NCBI GenBank assembly: GCA_937858825.1
Contig: CALMAI010000013.1
Coordinates: 1-41,233, forward strand
Length of the DNA stretch: 41,233 bases
Direction: 5' to 3'
Source: an uncultured Candidatus Peregrinibacteria bacterium
Lineage (GTDB): Bacteria; Patescibacteriota; Gracilibacteria; UBA1369
Within the stretch, counting starts at the first letter, position 1; each line of letters starts with the position of its first letter. Positions 1 to 7,474 of the stretch are shown here, one piece after another. The position numbers and the translations under genes were made by a program. The notes beneath the pieces were generated by a model that was given only the letters and a program-made list of their open reading frames with translations, was not told the DNA's origin and searched no databases.

Positions 1-2404
1 CCAAAACGTCCGCTTTATGATCTTTAAACGTCACAATTCGTTCTTCCAGATCACTCGATCCCAGCTTTCCGTGCGCTACAATAAATCGCGCTTCCGGCAC
101 AAGTTTTTGCAGTTTTTCCGCCACACTATCAATCGTTTGTACCCGATTATGCAAAAAGTAAACCTGCCCACCCCGATTCATTTCGCGCATAATCGCCTCT
201 CGAATAAGCCCCTGCGAATAACGCCGCACCTCGGTAATAATCGGCAGACGTCCAGGCGGCGGAGTTGTAATCGTGGAAATATCACGCAGTTTGTTTAAAG
301 CAAAATTCAATGTTCGCGGGATAGGTGTTGCCGTCAAAGTCAGCATGTGAACCTCCTTCTTCAACTCTTTCAATTTCTCTTTTTGCTTTACCCCAAACCG
401 TTGTTCCTCATCAATAATCACCAGACCCAAATCCTTAAACGCAATATCCTTTTGCAAAAGGCGATGGGTCCCGATAATCACATCAATTTCACCACGTGAA
501 AGCTTCTTCAGAATCTCTTTCTGCTCCGAAGCTGTCCGGAACCGACTCAACACATCAATACGCAAATCAAACCCATCCAAACGCTTCATAAACGATCTGT
601 AATGCTGATCCGCAAGAATCGTAATCGGCGAAACAAACGCTGTCTGCTTTCCACTCATAGCTGCTTTAAAAGCCGCGCGCATAGCCACCTCTGTCTTCCC
701 AAATCCCACATCTCCACACACCAACCGATCCATCGGCACATCCCGCTCCATATCGGCCTTCACGTCATTAATAGCCTTAATCTGACCAGGGGTTTCCTCA
801 TACGGAAACGCCTCCTCAAACTGCTGTTGAAGATCCGTATCATCTTTAAACTTAAACCCTTTCGAACTTTTCCGCTCAGCATAAAGAGCCAAAAGTTCTT
901 TCGCGATAGCTTCTGTTTCTTTTTGAACCTTTTTCGTAATCGTATTCCATTCCGCACTTCCAAGTCGCGTTAACCGCGGCGGAGCCTCATCCGCACCAAT
1001 ATATTTATTCACCTTATCTGCCTGGTCGATTGGCACAAATAACTTATCGTTCTCAGCATATCCAATCTTTAAATACTCACGCGTCACCTCATCTATTGTT
1101 CGCTTCTCCAGACCCAAATACTGCCCAATTCCATGATTCGCGTGCACCACAAAGTCGTTCGGCTTCAGGCTTGTCACAAAATCAAACGCGGCCTTCTGAT
1201 TAAAATGCTTCTTCTTTTCCTCTTTAATCGACGAAATTTCCCGGTCCGTCACCAGCGCCAATTTTATTTCTGGATTCTGAAAAGCCTGGGGAACCACAAT
1301 CTCTTTATCCATATCCACAATAAAAACCCCCGAAGCATCACCAATTCGGTCCACATCTGCGTGATAAACAAAATTATTCTCATCCAGAATATTCCGCAAT
1401 TCAGTCGAATCCTTCGATAAAACCAAAACACGCCACTCATCCGCCTTCTTGTCCCTCAAATCATTCACCAGGTCATACGCCCCCCTATACTTCAACATCG
1501 ACAAATAATGCAAATGCTGATGCCCCTCATCATCCTCATTAAACGTCACAAAGCCAAGTGAATACATCTTTCCATACATCTGATCAAAACTTTCATTCCA
1601 CTCTTCATAGTATTCATCCAAAAGATCCAATTCATCCTCAATCACCAAAATATCCTTCGCAAAATAATCAGGAATACTCTTCCCCGAACTCTCATAATAA
1701 GCAGGAATAATCTCAATCTTCGGAATCGAACCCATATCCATTTTCTCATCCTGGTCATACACCTGAATATCCTCAATCTCTTCAAATCCAATCGTAATTC
1801 TAATCGGATAATCACTACATAACGGGAAAATCGTCAAAACCTCACCACTCTTGTAATAGGTTCCTTTTTCCAGCCTCGCGTCACTCGAATTCTCATAACC
1901 ATTCGCAATCAAAGCCTCAAAAAGCTCATTCACATCAACCTTTTCATCCTTTTCCAGAATGATCGTCCGCTCATGAACATCATCAAAGTCTGGTAATTCA
2001 GCCAAAACATCAGCATACGTTGCCACAATAATTTTTTTGTTGGATGCCCCACGTGAAGCCGCTCCCAAAAGCCACGAAAACTCCAGTCGCTCCATCATAT
2101 TGTCCCTCTCCGCATAACGAATATTGGTGGCATCAACTTTTTCAATCCTGTGTGTAAAAACATCAATATCACTCCACACCTGCAACGCCCGCACCACATG
2201 CTCCATTTCCACCACATCATTCACCACCCAGAGCACCTTCTGAATCCCCTTCTCAAAACGCAAAACATCACTCACTACAAAACTTTTTGCCGAAAAATTT
2301 CCCGCCCCGGAGACGGTTATATTTTTATGTTTCGTTAAGCTGTCCAAAACTCGGCTGTTTTGAACAGTCGGAAACTGCGCGATAAGATTGGTATCAGTGC
2401 TCAC
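1..2404 (-). CDS. mfd: Transcription-repair coupling factor Mfd (3' end outside window)
   Basis: Mfd is a DNA translocase that removes RNA polymerase stalled at lesions and recruits UvrA. About 801 residues are visible and the C-terminus lies beyond base 1. The N-terminal UvrB-like region keeps no working P-loop. The RNA-polymerase-interacting (CarD-like) domain is near residue 415 (DFVVHANHGIGQYLG). The RecG-like motor follows, with Walker A CGDVGFGKTE near residue 566, a GTHRLLQKD motif and the DEEQRFG box near residue 660, then TATPIPRTL. The chosen start is GTG at 2404, ten bases after the dnaN stop, so both genes are probably on one transcript. No Shine-Dalgarno sequence is visible. RID and Walker A sit some 60 residues earlier than in E. 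coli Mfd, so the N-terminal part is somewhat shorter. Identity is very secure; the exact start is less so. Confidence 0.96.
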   Translation of the reverse strand, partial: MSTDTNLIAQFPTVQNSRVLDSLTKHKNITVSGAGNFSAKSFVVSDVLRFEKGIQKVLWVVNDVVEMEHVVRALQVWSDIDVFTHRIEKVDATNIRYAERDNMMERLEFSWLLGAASRGASNKKIIVATYADVLAELPDFDDVHERTIILEKDEKVDVNELFEALIANGYENSSDARLEKGTYYKSGEVLTIFPLCSDYPIRITIGFEEIEDIQVYDQDEKMDMGSIPKIEIIPAYYESSGKSIPDYFAKDILVIEDELDLLDEYYEEWNESFDQMYGKMYSLGFVTFNEDDEGHQHLHYLSMLKYRGAYDLVNDLRDKKADEWRVLVLSKDSTELRNILDENNFVYHADVDRIGDASGVFIVDMDKEIVVPQAFQNPEIKLALVTDREISSIKEEKKKHFNQKAAFDFVTSLKPNDFVVHANHGIGQYLGLEKRTIDEVTREYLKIGYAENDKLFVPIDQADKVNKYIGADEAPPRLTRLGSAEWNTITKKVQKETEAIAKELLALYAERKSSKGFKFKDDTDLQQQFEEAFPYEETPGQIKAINDVKADMERDVPMDRLVCGDVGFGKTEVAMRAAFKAAMSGKQTAFVSPITILADQHYRSFMKRLDGFDLRIDVLSRFRTASEQKEILKKLSRGEIDVIIGTHRLLQKDIAFKDLGLVIIDEEQRFGVKQKEKLKELKKEVHMLTLTATPIPRTLNFALNKLRDISTITTPPPGRLPIITEVRRYSQGLIREAIMREMNRGGQVYFLHNRVQTIDSVAEKLQKLVPEARFIVAHGKLGSSDLEERIVTFKDHKADVL

Positions 2405-2414
2405 GTCGAATCAA

Positions 2415-3521
2415 CTAGACCTTGAGTGGCATAATAATATACACGTAATCCTTTTCTTTCACAGGGCGGACAACCGCAGGGGAAAGTTTATCCTCAATCT
2501 CCATCTGGATCTTGTCGCTTTGAATATAGTTCAAAACATCAAGCAAGTACTGCGCGTTCAGCGCAATCTTGTTGTTTTCACCAGACATAGAGATATCAAG
2601 TTCGGCCTTCTCTTCTCCAACACGGGTTTCATCAGTAGAAACCGTTAACTTCCCATCATTTGTCGCTGCGATCTTAATACTGTTGTTGTTTTCTCGTGCA
2701 AAAAGGCTTACACGTCGCACAACATTCGCAAGCGCTTCATCCAAAACCTCAACTTTCGTCTTCGTTTCTTTTGGTACAACCTTCTCATAAGGAGGAAATT
2801 TCCCTTCAATAAGACGAGACATCAACTTCACATCTCCTGCAACAAACAAAATCTGATTCTTTGAAACGCTCAATTCAACATTCTCTCCTGTTTCACGAGA
2901 CAAAATCTTTCCCAATTCCATCACGGTTTTTGCAGGAACTATGCACTCAATTTCAACATCCGTCGCTTCTTTCAAAGTGATTGTTTTCTCAGCAAGCCGA
3001 TAACTATCGGTGGCAACAACTTTCACTTTGTCTTTCTTCACATCAAACAAAACTCCAGACAAAACTGGTCGTGAAGTGTTGCTTGAAGCAGCAAAAACAG
3101 TCTGAGATATAGCTGTTTCCAGTTCTTTTGTTGGGACTTTAAACGTATTCTCTTTCTCAACTTTTGGAATAACCGGGAACTCATTCGCGTTAATTCCTTT
3201 CATTTTCGTATTTGACGAAGGTGAAGTAATCTCAACAGTATCACCATCCTTCAATTCAATTTCCAGCTTTTCATCCTTCAACAAGTTCACATACGAACTC
3301 AAAAGCTTTGCTGGAACAGTAATAGATCCCTCACTTTTCACATCAGCTGGGATAAAATACTGAATAGCCACCTCTAAATTCGTCGCTGAGAAATGGAGCT
3401 TTTTATCTTCTGCCTTCAACAAAATATTGTTCAACACAGGAAGAGTTGTATTGGGAGTAATCGCTTTACTCACAATAGTAACGGCGCGCTCTAAATCAGC
3501 TTGAGAGCAAACAAGTTTCAT
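2415..3521 (-). CDS. dnaN: DNA polymerase III sliding clamp (beta subunit)
   Basis: This 368-residue protein is the replicative sliding clamp that tethers DNA polymerase III to DNA. The length and whole-protein pattern fit the family: it starts MKLVCSQADLERAV, has the repeated clamp-domain texture with ATDSYRLAEKTI around residue 170-180, FAASSNTSRPVLSGV in the middle domain, and the typical C-terminal ending YVYIIMPLKV after a VRPV motif. The ATG at 3521 is the only sensible start. A sigma70-like promoter lies just upstream (TTGCTA, 16-base spacer, TATAAT). mfd follows after ten bases. No dnaA or recF is visible beside it, so the usual dnaA-dnaN-recF arrangement is not seen here. Confidence 0.97.
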   Translation of the reverse strand: MKLVCSQADLERAVTIVSKAITPNTTLPVLNNILLKAEDKKLHFSATNLEVAIQYFIPADVKSEGSITVPAKLLSSYVNLLKDEKLEIELKDGDTVEITSPSSNTKMKGINANEFPVIPKVEKENTFKVPTKELETAISQTVFAASSNTSRPVLSGVLFDVKKDKVKVVATDSYRLAEKTITLKEATDVEIECIVPAKTVMELGKILSRETGENVELSVSKNQILFVAGDVKLMSRLIEGKFPPYEKVVPKETKTKVEVLDEALANVVRRVSLFARENNNSIKIAATNDGKLTVSTDETRVGEEKAELDISMSGENNKIALNAQYLLDVLNYIQSDKIQMEIEDKLSPAVVRPVKEKDYVYIIMPLKV

Positions 3522-3557
3522 ATATTCCGGTCTTTAAATTACCAAATTTGTGGTTTC

Positions 3558-3585
3558 ATTATAGGGATGTGTTTCCTTTTAGCAA
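3558..3585 (-). promoter_or_regulatory. Probable promoter of dnaN-mfd
   Basis: On the minus strand TTGCTA (3585-3580) and TATAAT (3563-3558) are separated by 16 bases. The expected transcript start near 3551 gives a leader of about 30 bases before the dnaN ATG. Confidence 0.6.
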
Positions 3586-3801
3586 CCTGTTTTTTTAAAC
3601 AGTTTTCCCCTACTTCAGAAGTATTATTTTTATATTTTAATTACTTCGTAATAGTAGCTGTTTGCACATTTTGTGTTTTGTGATCTTTTCAGTTCAAATC
3701 TTATAGCTCATATTCGTGTTTTTTCTTTTCTATAAAAGATTTTTTAAGAATAGAGACTTTTCAACATCGCTCTATTTCCTGTGTAAAAGTCGTTCAAAAC
3801 A

Positions 3802-3810
3802 TGCTAAAAT
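3802..3810 (+). promoter_or_regulatory. Extended -10 promoter for the 3834 gene
   Basis: TGCTAAAAT is an extended -10 element (TGn plus a TATAAT-like hexamer). Transcription would begin near 3817. This excludes the ATG at 3801 as the start of the downstream gene and favours the in-frame ATG at 3834. Confidence 0.5.
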
Positions 3811-3833
3811 GTAAGGATATTTGTTCATACACC

Positions 3834-4682
3834 ATGATTTTTGGGAATATTGAGGCTTTCGAACCTTCATCAGAGAAAGAATCAAAAACTCAAAATAAGA
3901 AAGAATCAAAAACAAACCTCTATTATAAGCCATTTAAAAAGAAAGAAGGTGTAAGAATAGATAAAGGTGAAGATGAGGAAAAGCAAATAGAACTCAAGAA
4001 ATTAGAAAAAGAGCTCGATAAAGCAGGAAAAAACGAAGAGTTGGTAAAAAGATTTCAGGAGGTTTCAAAAAAACTACAACCAAGAAAATTGTGGACGAAA
4101 GTAATGGTGGCAGGAGAAATTCATCATATTGAGTTCGTGTCGCTCCAAAAGCAAAACAAGATTGTTTCTGTAGAATCACTTGAATCTGAAATTCCGGAAA
4201 ACCCCAATACTTTAAAAACAATTATCGCGAACTTTAGTCTCAAGAAGACAGAAGGTCGCCCGGAATCACTCTTTCTCACCTTTAAAACAACACTAACAAA
4301 TATTTTGGAAGGTGGAGGATCGGTAAAAAAAACACTCGCAACACTCCTGGAACATCAATTCGCCGGAACAGAACGGTACTACAAACGCCTGGAGGAAGCA
4401 TCGGAGCAAACTCAAAAAGAAGAACCACCCGAATTCAAAGCTGACAAAGCACAACTTATTGGAAAACTCCAAAAACAAGGAGCACAAATAACAGAACTGG
4501 AAGGAGCAAAAGCCTACACAATCATTGCAACTTTCCCTCAAGAATCAAAGCAACTTCACATTTCAACAGTCAACAAGGAAGAGTGGAATGTCCTCGAAGT
4601 TAAAAATCAAAAAAAGACAGAATCAACCAATCTTCGTCCGCAAGAAATCATCAATAAACACATAGAACAGCAGCAACAATAA
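3834..4682 (+). CDS. Unrecognised charged protein, cotranscribed with a patatin-like gene
   Basis: I do not recognise this 282-residue protein. The first 80 residues are very rich in Lys and Glu and probably disordered or coiled-coil (KKLEKELDKAGKNEELVKRF). A compact region follows (about residues 85-180) with alternating hydrophobic and polar residues suggestive of a beta-rich fold (KVMVAGEIHHIEFVSLQ), then another charged linker. A second folded segment near residues 215-260 (AYTIIATFPQESKQLHIST) loosely repeats the first. The tail is Gln-rich. There is no signal peptide or membrane segment. The ATG at 3834 is preferred over 3801 because the upstream ATG overlaps the likely -10 element. The stop lies two bases before the next gene, so the two are probably translated from one mRNA. 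Confidence 0.75.
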   Translation: MIFGNIEAFEPSSEKESKTQNKKESKTNLYYKPFKKKEGVRIDKGEDEEKQIELKKLEKELDKAGKNEELVKRFQEVSKKLQPRKLWTKVMVAGEIHHIEFVSLQKQNKIVSVESLESEIPENPNTLKTIIANFSLKKTEGRPESLFLTFKTTLTNILEGGGSVKKTLATLLEHQFAGTERYYKRLEEASEQTQKEEPPEFKADKAQLIGKLQKQGAQITELEGAKAYTIIATFPQESKQLHISTVNKEEWNVLEVKNQKKTESTNLRPQEIINKHIEQQQQ

Positions 4683-4684
4683 CA

Positions 4685-5626
4685 ATGGAATATTACCCAA
4701 CAATTGGAGTCGCCTTTGGCGGCGGAGGGGCAAAAGGTCTCGCCCAGATCGGTATTGTTGGTGTACTCGAAAAGTATGGCATTAAAATCGCCTCGGTAGC
4801 TGGGACAAGTGCTGGATCCATTGTTGGTGGAGCTGTAGCGCTTGGAAACTCGTCAGCGGAGATTCTTAAAAAAGCCGAAGGAGGAGTTGCGACCAAAAAA
4901 ATGACCAAAATCCGCAACTTCAACATTTTTAGTGAAAGCCTCATTAAAGATAAAGTTATAAACAGTGGAATCCAGGAAATGCTTGGATCAGAAACCACAT
5001 TTGAAGACACAAAAATCCCGTTTCTGGCAACAGCGGTAGACCTGGAAAGTGGTGAAGAAGTAGTGATAAAAAAGGGACGACTCTGGGAAGCGGCGCGAGC
5101 ATCATCGGCTATCCCTATGGTGTTTAGTCCTTATTTTGTAAACGGAAGATACTGTGTAGATGGAGGACTTCTGAATAACGTTCCCGCGGACCATCTCCGC
5201 AGCCAGAATCTGGACATTGTTGTGGCTATCGAATTGGGAGGAATGACCACAAAGCAGTTTATTTCTGCCATGGTTTGGAACCGATACTATCGAAAACCCA
5301 AAAGCTTTGAATTCTACCCATCATTTTTCACCAAATGGAAAATGAACACAGCACTCATGACGCAGGTACTCCTTCGATCTTTAGATATTCTCCGTGAACG
5401 CGAACAAAAAAGCCGCTACGAATTTGCAAAACCAGATATTATCATCCGTCCAAAACTCGATGCTATCTCCCTCCTCGACTTCGCAAACTACAAACAAGCA
5501 ATAACAGCAGGAGTGGAAGCGACAGAAAACATCATTCCAGCCCTTTTGGATCTGATTGAGAAAAAAAAGATAGAAAAAAGAAAGCAAATAGCCGAAACAG
5601 CAGTTGAAAATCAGAAAAAACAATGA
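4685..5626 (+). CDS. Patatin-like phospholipase (RssA/NTE type)
   Basis: This 313-residue serine lipid hydrolase of the patatin family probably cleaves acyl chains from phospholipids or lysophospholipids in the cytoplasm or at the inner face of the membrane. The glycine-rich oxyanion segment FGGGGAKGLAQIG lies near residue 10, the nucleophile elbow GTSAGS near residue 42, and the catalytic Asp in VDGGLLNNVP near residue 158, so the Ser-Asp dyad is intact. The C-terminal 40 residues are Lys-rich. It starts two bases after the preceding stop and has no Shine-Dalgarno sequence. It ends with TGA, one of several genes showing that UGA is a stop in this organism. The substrate cannot be told from sequence. 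Confidence 0.92.
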   Translation: MEYYPTIGVAFGGGGAKGLAQIGIVGVLEKYGIKIASVAGTSAGSIVGGAVALGNSSAEILKKAEGGVATKKMTKIRNFNIFSESLIKDKVINSGIQEMLGSETTFEDTKIPFLATAVDLESGEEVVIKKGRLWEAARASSAIPMVFSPYFVNGRYCVDGGLLNNVPADHLRSQNLDIVVAIELGGMTTKQFISAMVWNRYYRKPKSFEFYPSFFTKWKMNTALMTQVLLRSLDILREREQKSRYEFAKPDIIIRPKLDAISLLDFANYKQAITAGVEATENIIPALLDLIEKKKIEKRKQIAETAVENQKKQ

Positions 5627-5629
5627 TAC

Positions 5630-5649
5630 CTTAGGCGAAGACGTCTAAG
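5630..5649 (+). other. Small hairpin between patatin and lipoprotein genes
   Basis: Arms CTTAGGCG (5630-5637) and CGTCTAAG (5642-5649) pair with one mismatch around a four-base loop. An A-rich rather than T-rich stretch follows, so it is not a convincing terminator. It could stabilise or attenuate the message between the two genes. Confidence 0.3.
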
Positions 5650-5657
5650 AATAAAAA

Positions 5658-6317
5658 ATGACAAAAAAACGGATAAACATGAAAAATACAGTAATCGCCA
5701 CAATGGCAGTTGCTGCTCTTTTTGCTGGATGTTCAGCAGAAAACACTGGAGGGGATAACCAACAAGACAATCAGGTTGGACAACTCTATCCTTACTCATT
5801 TGAGACAGCCATTATTGAATATGAACTACAAGGAAATGTAGAGGGAACAATCAAAGTCTCACTCGATGGGAACCGGGCAGCACATGAAACAAACGCCACA
5901 GCAGAGGGAGAGGAGGTTCATAACATCCTTCTGGATCTGGAAGATACTCTTTATCAAATCGACTATAACGCTGGTATAGGCCAAAAAGGCCCAAACCCAA
6001 TCTATAGCGAGCTCCAAAATATCAACCCTGAAGACAGAAAAGACTTCCTCACAAAACTGGCTGTTGGAACGTCAGAAACGGGAAATGCACCAGAACCAAA
6101 AGAACAAAGAGAGATCGCAGGCCAGACCTGTGATGTTTATGAACGAAAAGGAGTTGGAGAGATCTGTTTGTGGGATGGAATTCCGCTATACTCAAGTATT
6201 GTGATCCCTGAACAGGGAGTAAACTACACCACCACAGCAACCAGCATTCAGATAAATCCTGAAGTTCCTGAAAGCACCTTCGAAATCCCTTCCGATATCG
6301 AAATCACCGAGGTATAA
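5658..6317 (+). CDS. Predicted lipoprotein of unknown function
   Basis: This exported lipoprotein of about 219 residues has a basic N-terminus, a short hydrophobic stretch and the lipobox LFAGC, so the Cys would be lipidated and the protein anchored to the outer membrane-facing surface. The mature part is a single domain rich in beta-strand pattern, containing three Cys in the stretch QTCDVYERKGVGEICLW, likely one disulfide, then a C-terminal stretch ending STFEIPSDIEI. The overall texture resembles LolA/LppX-fold or DUF4412-like lipoproteins, but I cannot assign a family. A second ATG in frame at 5679 also gives a good signal peptide. The stop codon overlaps a TATAAT that may serve the next gene. 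Confidence 0.82.
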   Translation: MTKKRINMKNTVIATMAVAALFAGCSAENTGGDNQQDNQVGQLYPYSFETAIIEYELQGNVEGTIKVSLDGNRAAHETNATAEGEEVHNILLDLEDTLYQIDYNAGIGQKGPNPIYSELQNINPEDRKDFLTKLAVGTSETGNAPEPKEQREIAGQTCDVYERKGVGEICLWDGIPLYSSIVIPEQGVNYTTTATSIQINPEVPESTFEIPSDIEITEV

Positions 6318-6318
6318 T
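6313..6318 (+). promoter_or_regulatory. Possible internal promoter before cysteine desulfurase
   Basis: A perfect TATAAT overlaps the lipoprotein stop codon and lies nine bases before the ATG at 6327. The transcript would start within a base or two of the ATG, giving a leaderless message. The -35 region (TTCCGA, 17 bases upstream) is weak. Confidence 0.35.
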
Positions 6319-6326
6319 CCCGACCT

Positions 6327-7472
6327 ATGGTGTATTTAGACTACGCAGCAGCAACACCTCTCGACCCAGAGGTTCTCAAAATGATGATGCCGTACCTGCA
6401 GGATCAGTATGGAAATCCTTCAAGTATCCATCAAAAAGGGCGTGAAGCCCGCGCGGCAATAGAAGAGTCCCGGACAACGATTGCCGACTTTTTTGGATGC
6501 ACGCCAAAAGAGGTCATTTTTACCAGCGGAGGAACGGAATCGAATAACTGGGCGGTTTTTGGTTTGGCGGAAACCCTCAAGGGGAGAGGAAATCACATCA
6601 TTACAACAGCAATCGAGCACGATTCAGTACTAAAACCAATGGAACAACTCCAGGATCGTGGGTTTGAAGTAACATTCCTTCAACCCGACAAAGACGGAAT
6701 TATTAACCCTCAACAGGTTGCGGAAGCACTCACCACAAAAACTATTTTTGCATCGATCATTTATGCCAATAACGAAATCGGAACCATTCAGGATATACCG
6801 CAAATAGCCAAAATCCTTCATAAAAAAAACATACTCCTCCACACCGACGCCTGTCAGGCTGTTAACGAAATCCCAACAAAAATGGCCGACGTTGGAGCCG
6901 ATCTCATGACGATTAACAGCGGAAAAATATACGGGCCAAAAGGGGCTGGAGCGCTGCTTATTAAAGAAAACACGAATATCACACCTCTTCTTTTTGGAGG
7001 AGGACAGGAGTTTCGTATGCGCGCCGGAACCGAAAATGTTGCCGCCTTGGTTGGATTTGCGTCCGCGATAAAAAAAATTCAACCAGAGCCCCTCAAAACC
7101 ATCCGGCTCCGCGACCACTTTATTGAACAGCTTCTCAAAATAGAAGGAGTCACATTAAATGGCCACCCAAAAATGAGACTCCCAAACAATATTAATGTGA
7201 GCGTTGAAGGAATAAATAATGAATCTCTTCTTGTTCGATTGGATATGGAAGGGATCGCCGCTTCCGCAGGCTCCGCCTGCTCCAGCGGCTCCATAGAGCC
7301 ATCCCACGTCCTGCTCGCCCTGGGCCAGACCAAAGAACAGGCCGCCACCAGCATCCGTTTTTCCCTCGGGAAAGACACCACAAAAGAACAAATCGATAAA
7401 ACAGTAGAGAAATTTGCCCAGATCATTTACGATCTAAGAGGAACAAAAAGCGAACAGACCGATAAACAATAA
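6327..7472 (+). CDS. Cysteine desulfurase (NifS/IscS family)
   Basis: This 381-residue PLP enzyme converts cysteine to alanine and a persulfide used for Fe-S clusters and tRNA thiolation. It is full length with N-terminal YLDYAAATPLDPEV, TSGGTESNNWA (cofactor phosphate), AIEHDSV, HTDACQAV, the PLP lysine in NSGKIYGPKG near residue 199, RAGTENV, and the mobile-loop catalytic Cys in SAGSACSSGS near residue 317. The usual His before the PLP lysine (SxHK) is replaced by Gly, a variation I believe occurs in this family. No iscU/sufU or thiI/mnmA is next to it; RNase Y follows after two bases. Whether it serves Fe-S assembly or tRNA modification cannot be decided, so I give no gene symbol. Confidence 0.95.
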   Translation: MVYLDYAAATPLDPEVLKMMMPYLQDQYGNPSSIHQKGREARAAIEESRTTIADFFGCTPKEVIFTSGGTESNNWAVFGLAETLKGRGNHIITTAIEHDSVLKPMEQLQDRGFEVTFLQPDKDGIINPQQVAEALTTKTIFASIIYANNEIGTIQDIPQIAKILHKKNILLHTDACQAVNEIPTKMADVGADLMTINSGKIYGPKGAGALLIKENTNITPLLFGGGQEFRMRAGTENVAALVGFASAIKKIQPEPLKTIRLRDHFIEQLLKIEGVTLNGHPKMRLPNNINVSVEGINNESLLVRLDMEGIAASAGSACSSGSIEPSHVLLALGQTKEQAATSIRFSLGKDTTKEQIDKTVEKFAQIIYDLRGTKSEQTDKQ

Positions 7473-7474
7473 CT

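Larger units (their letters stand above)
3522..3833. other. AT-rich divergent intergenic region
   Basis: This 312-base gap separates the divergently transcribed dnaN and the gene at 3834. It holds a promoter for each side and is strongly AT-rich, with runs of T. One DnaA-box-like nonamer (TTTTACACA on the minus strand, near 3779-3787) differs from TTATACACA by one base. There is no cluster of such boxes, so I do not call an origin. I see no RNA gene or further coding sequence here. Confidence 0.5.

Noticed and set aside
602-1420. Open frames opposite mfd
   Set aside because: They are basic, featureless products antisense to a well-conserved gene; shadow frames.
3522-3833. Possible replication origin beside dnaN
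   Set aside because: The gap is AT-rich, but only one DnaA-box-like nonamer with a mismatch is seen, and dnaA is not adjacent. GC skew could not be computed.
4682-5626. Alternative code with UGA as glycine
   Set aside because: UGA ends the patatin, holB and 35225 genes at the expected protein lengths, and no in-frame UGA was noticed inside conserved proteins.
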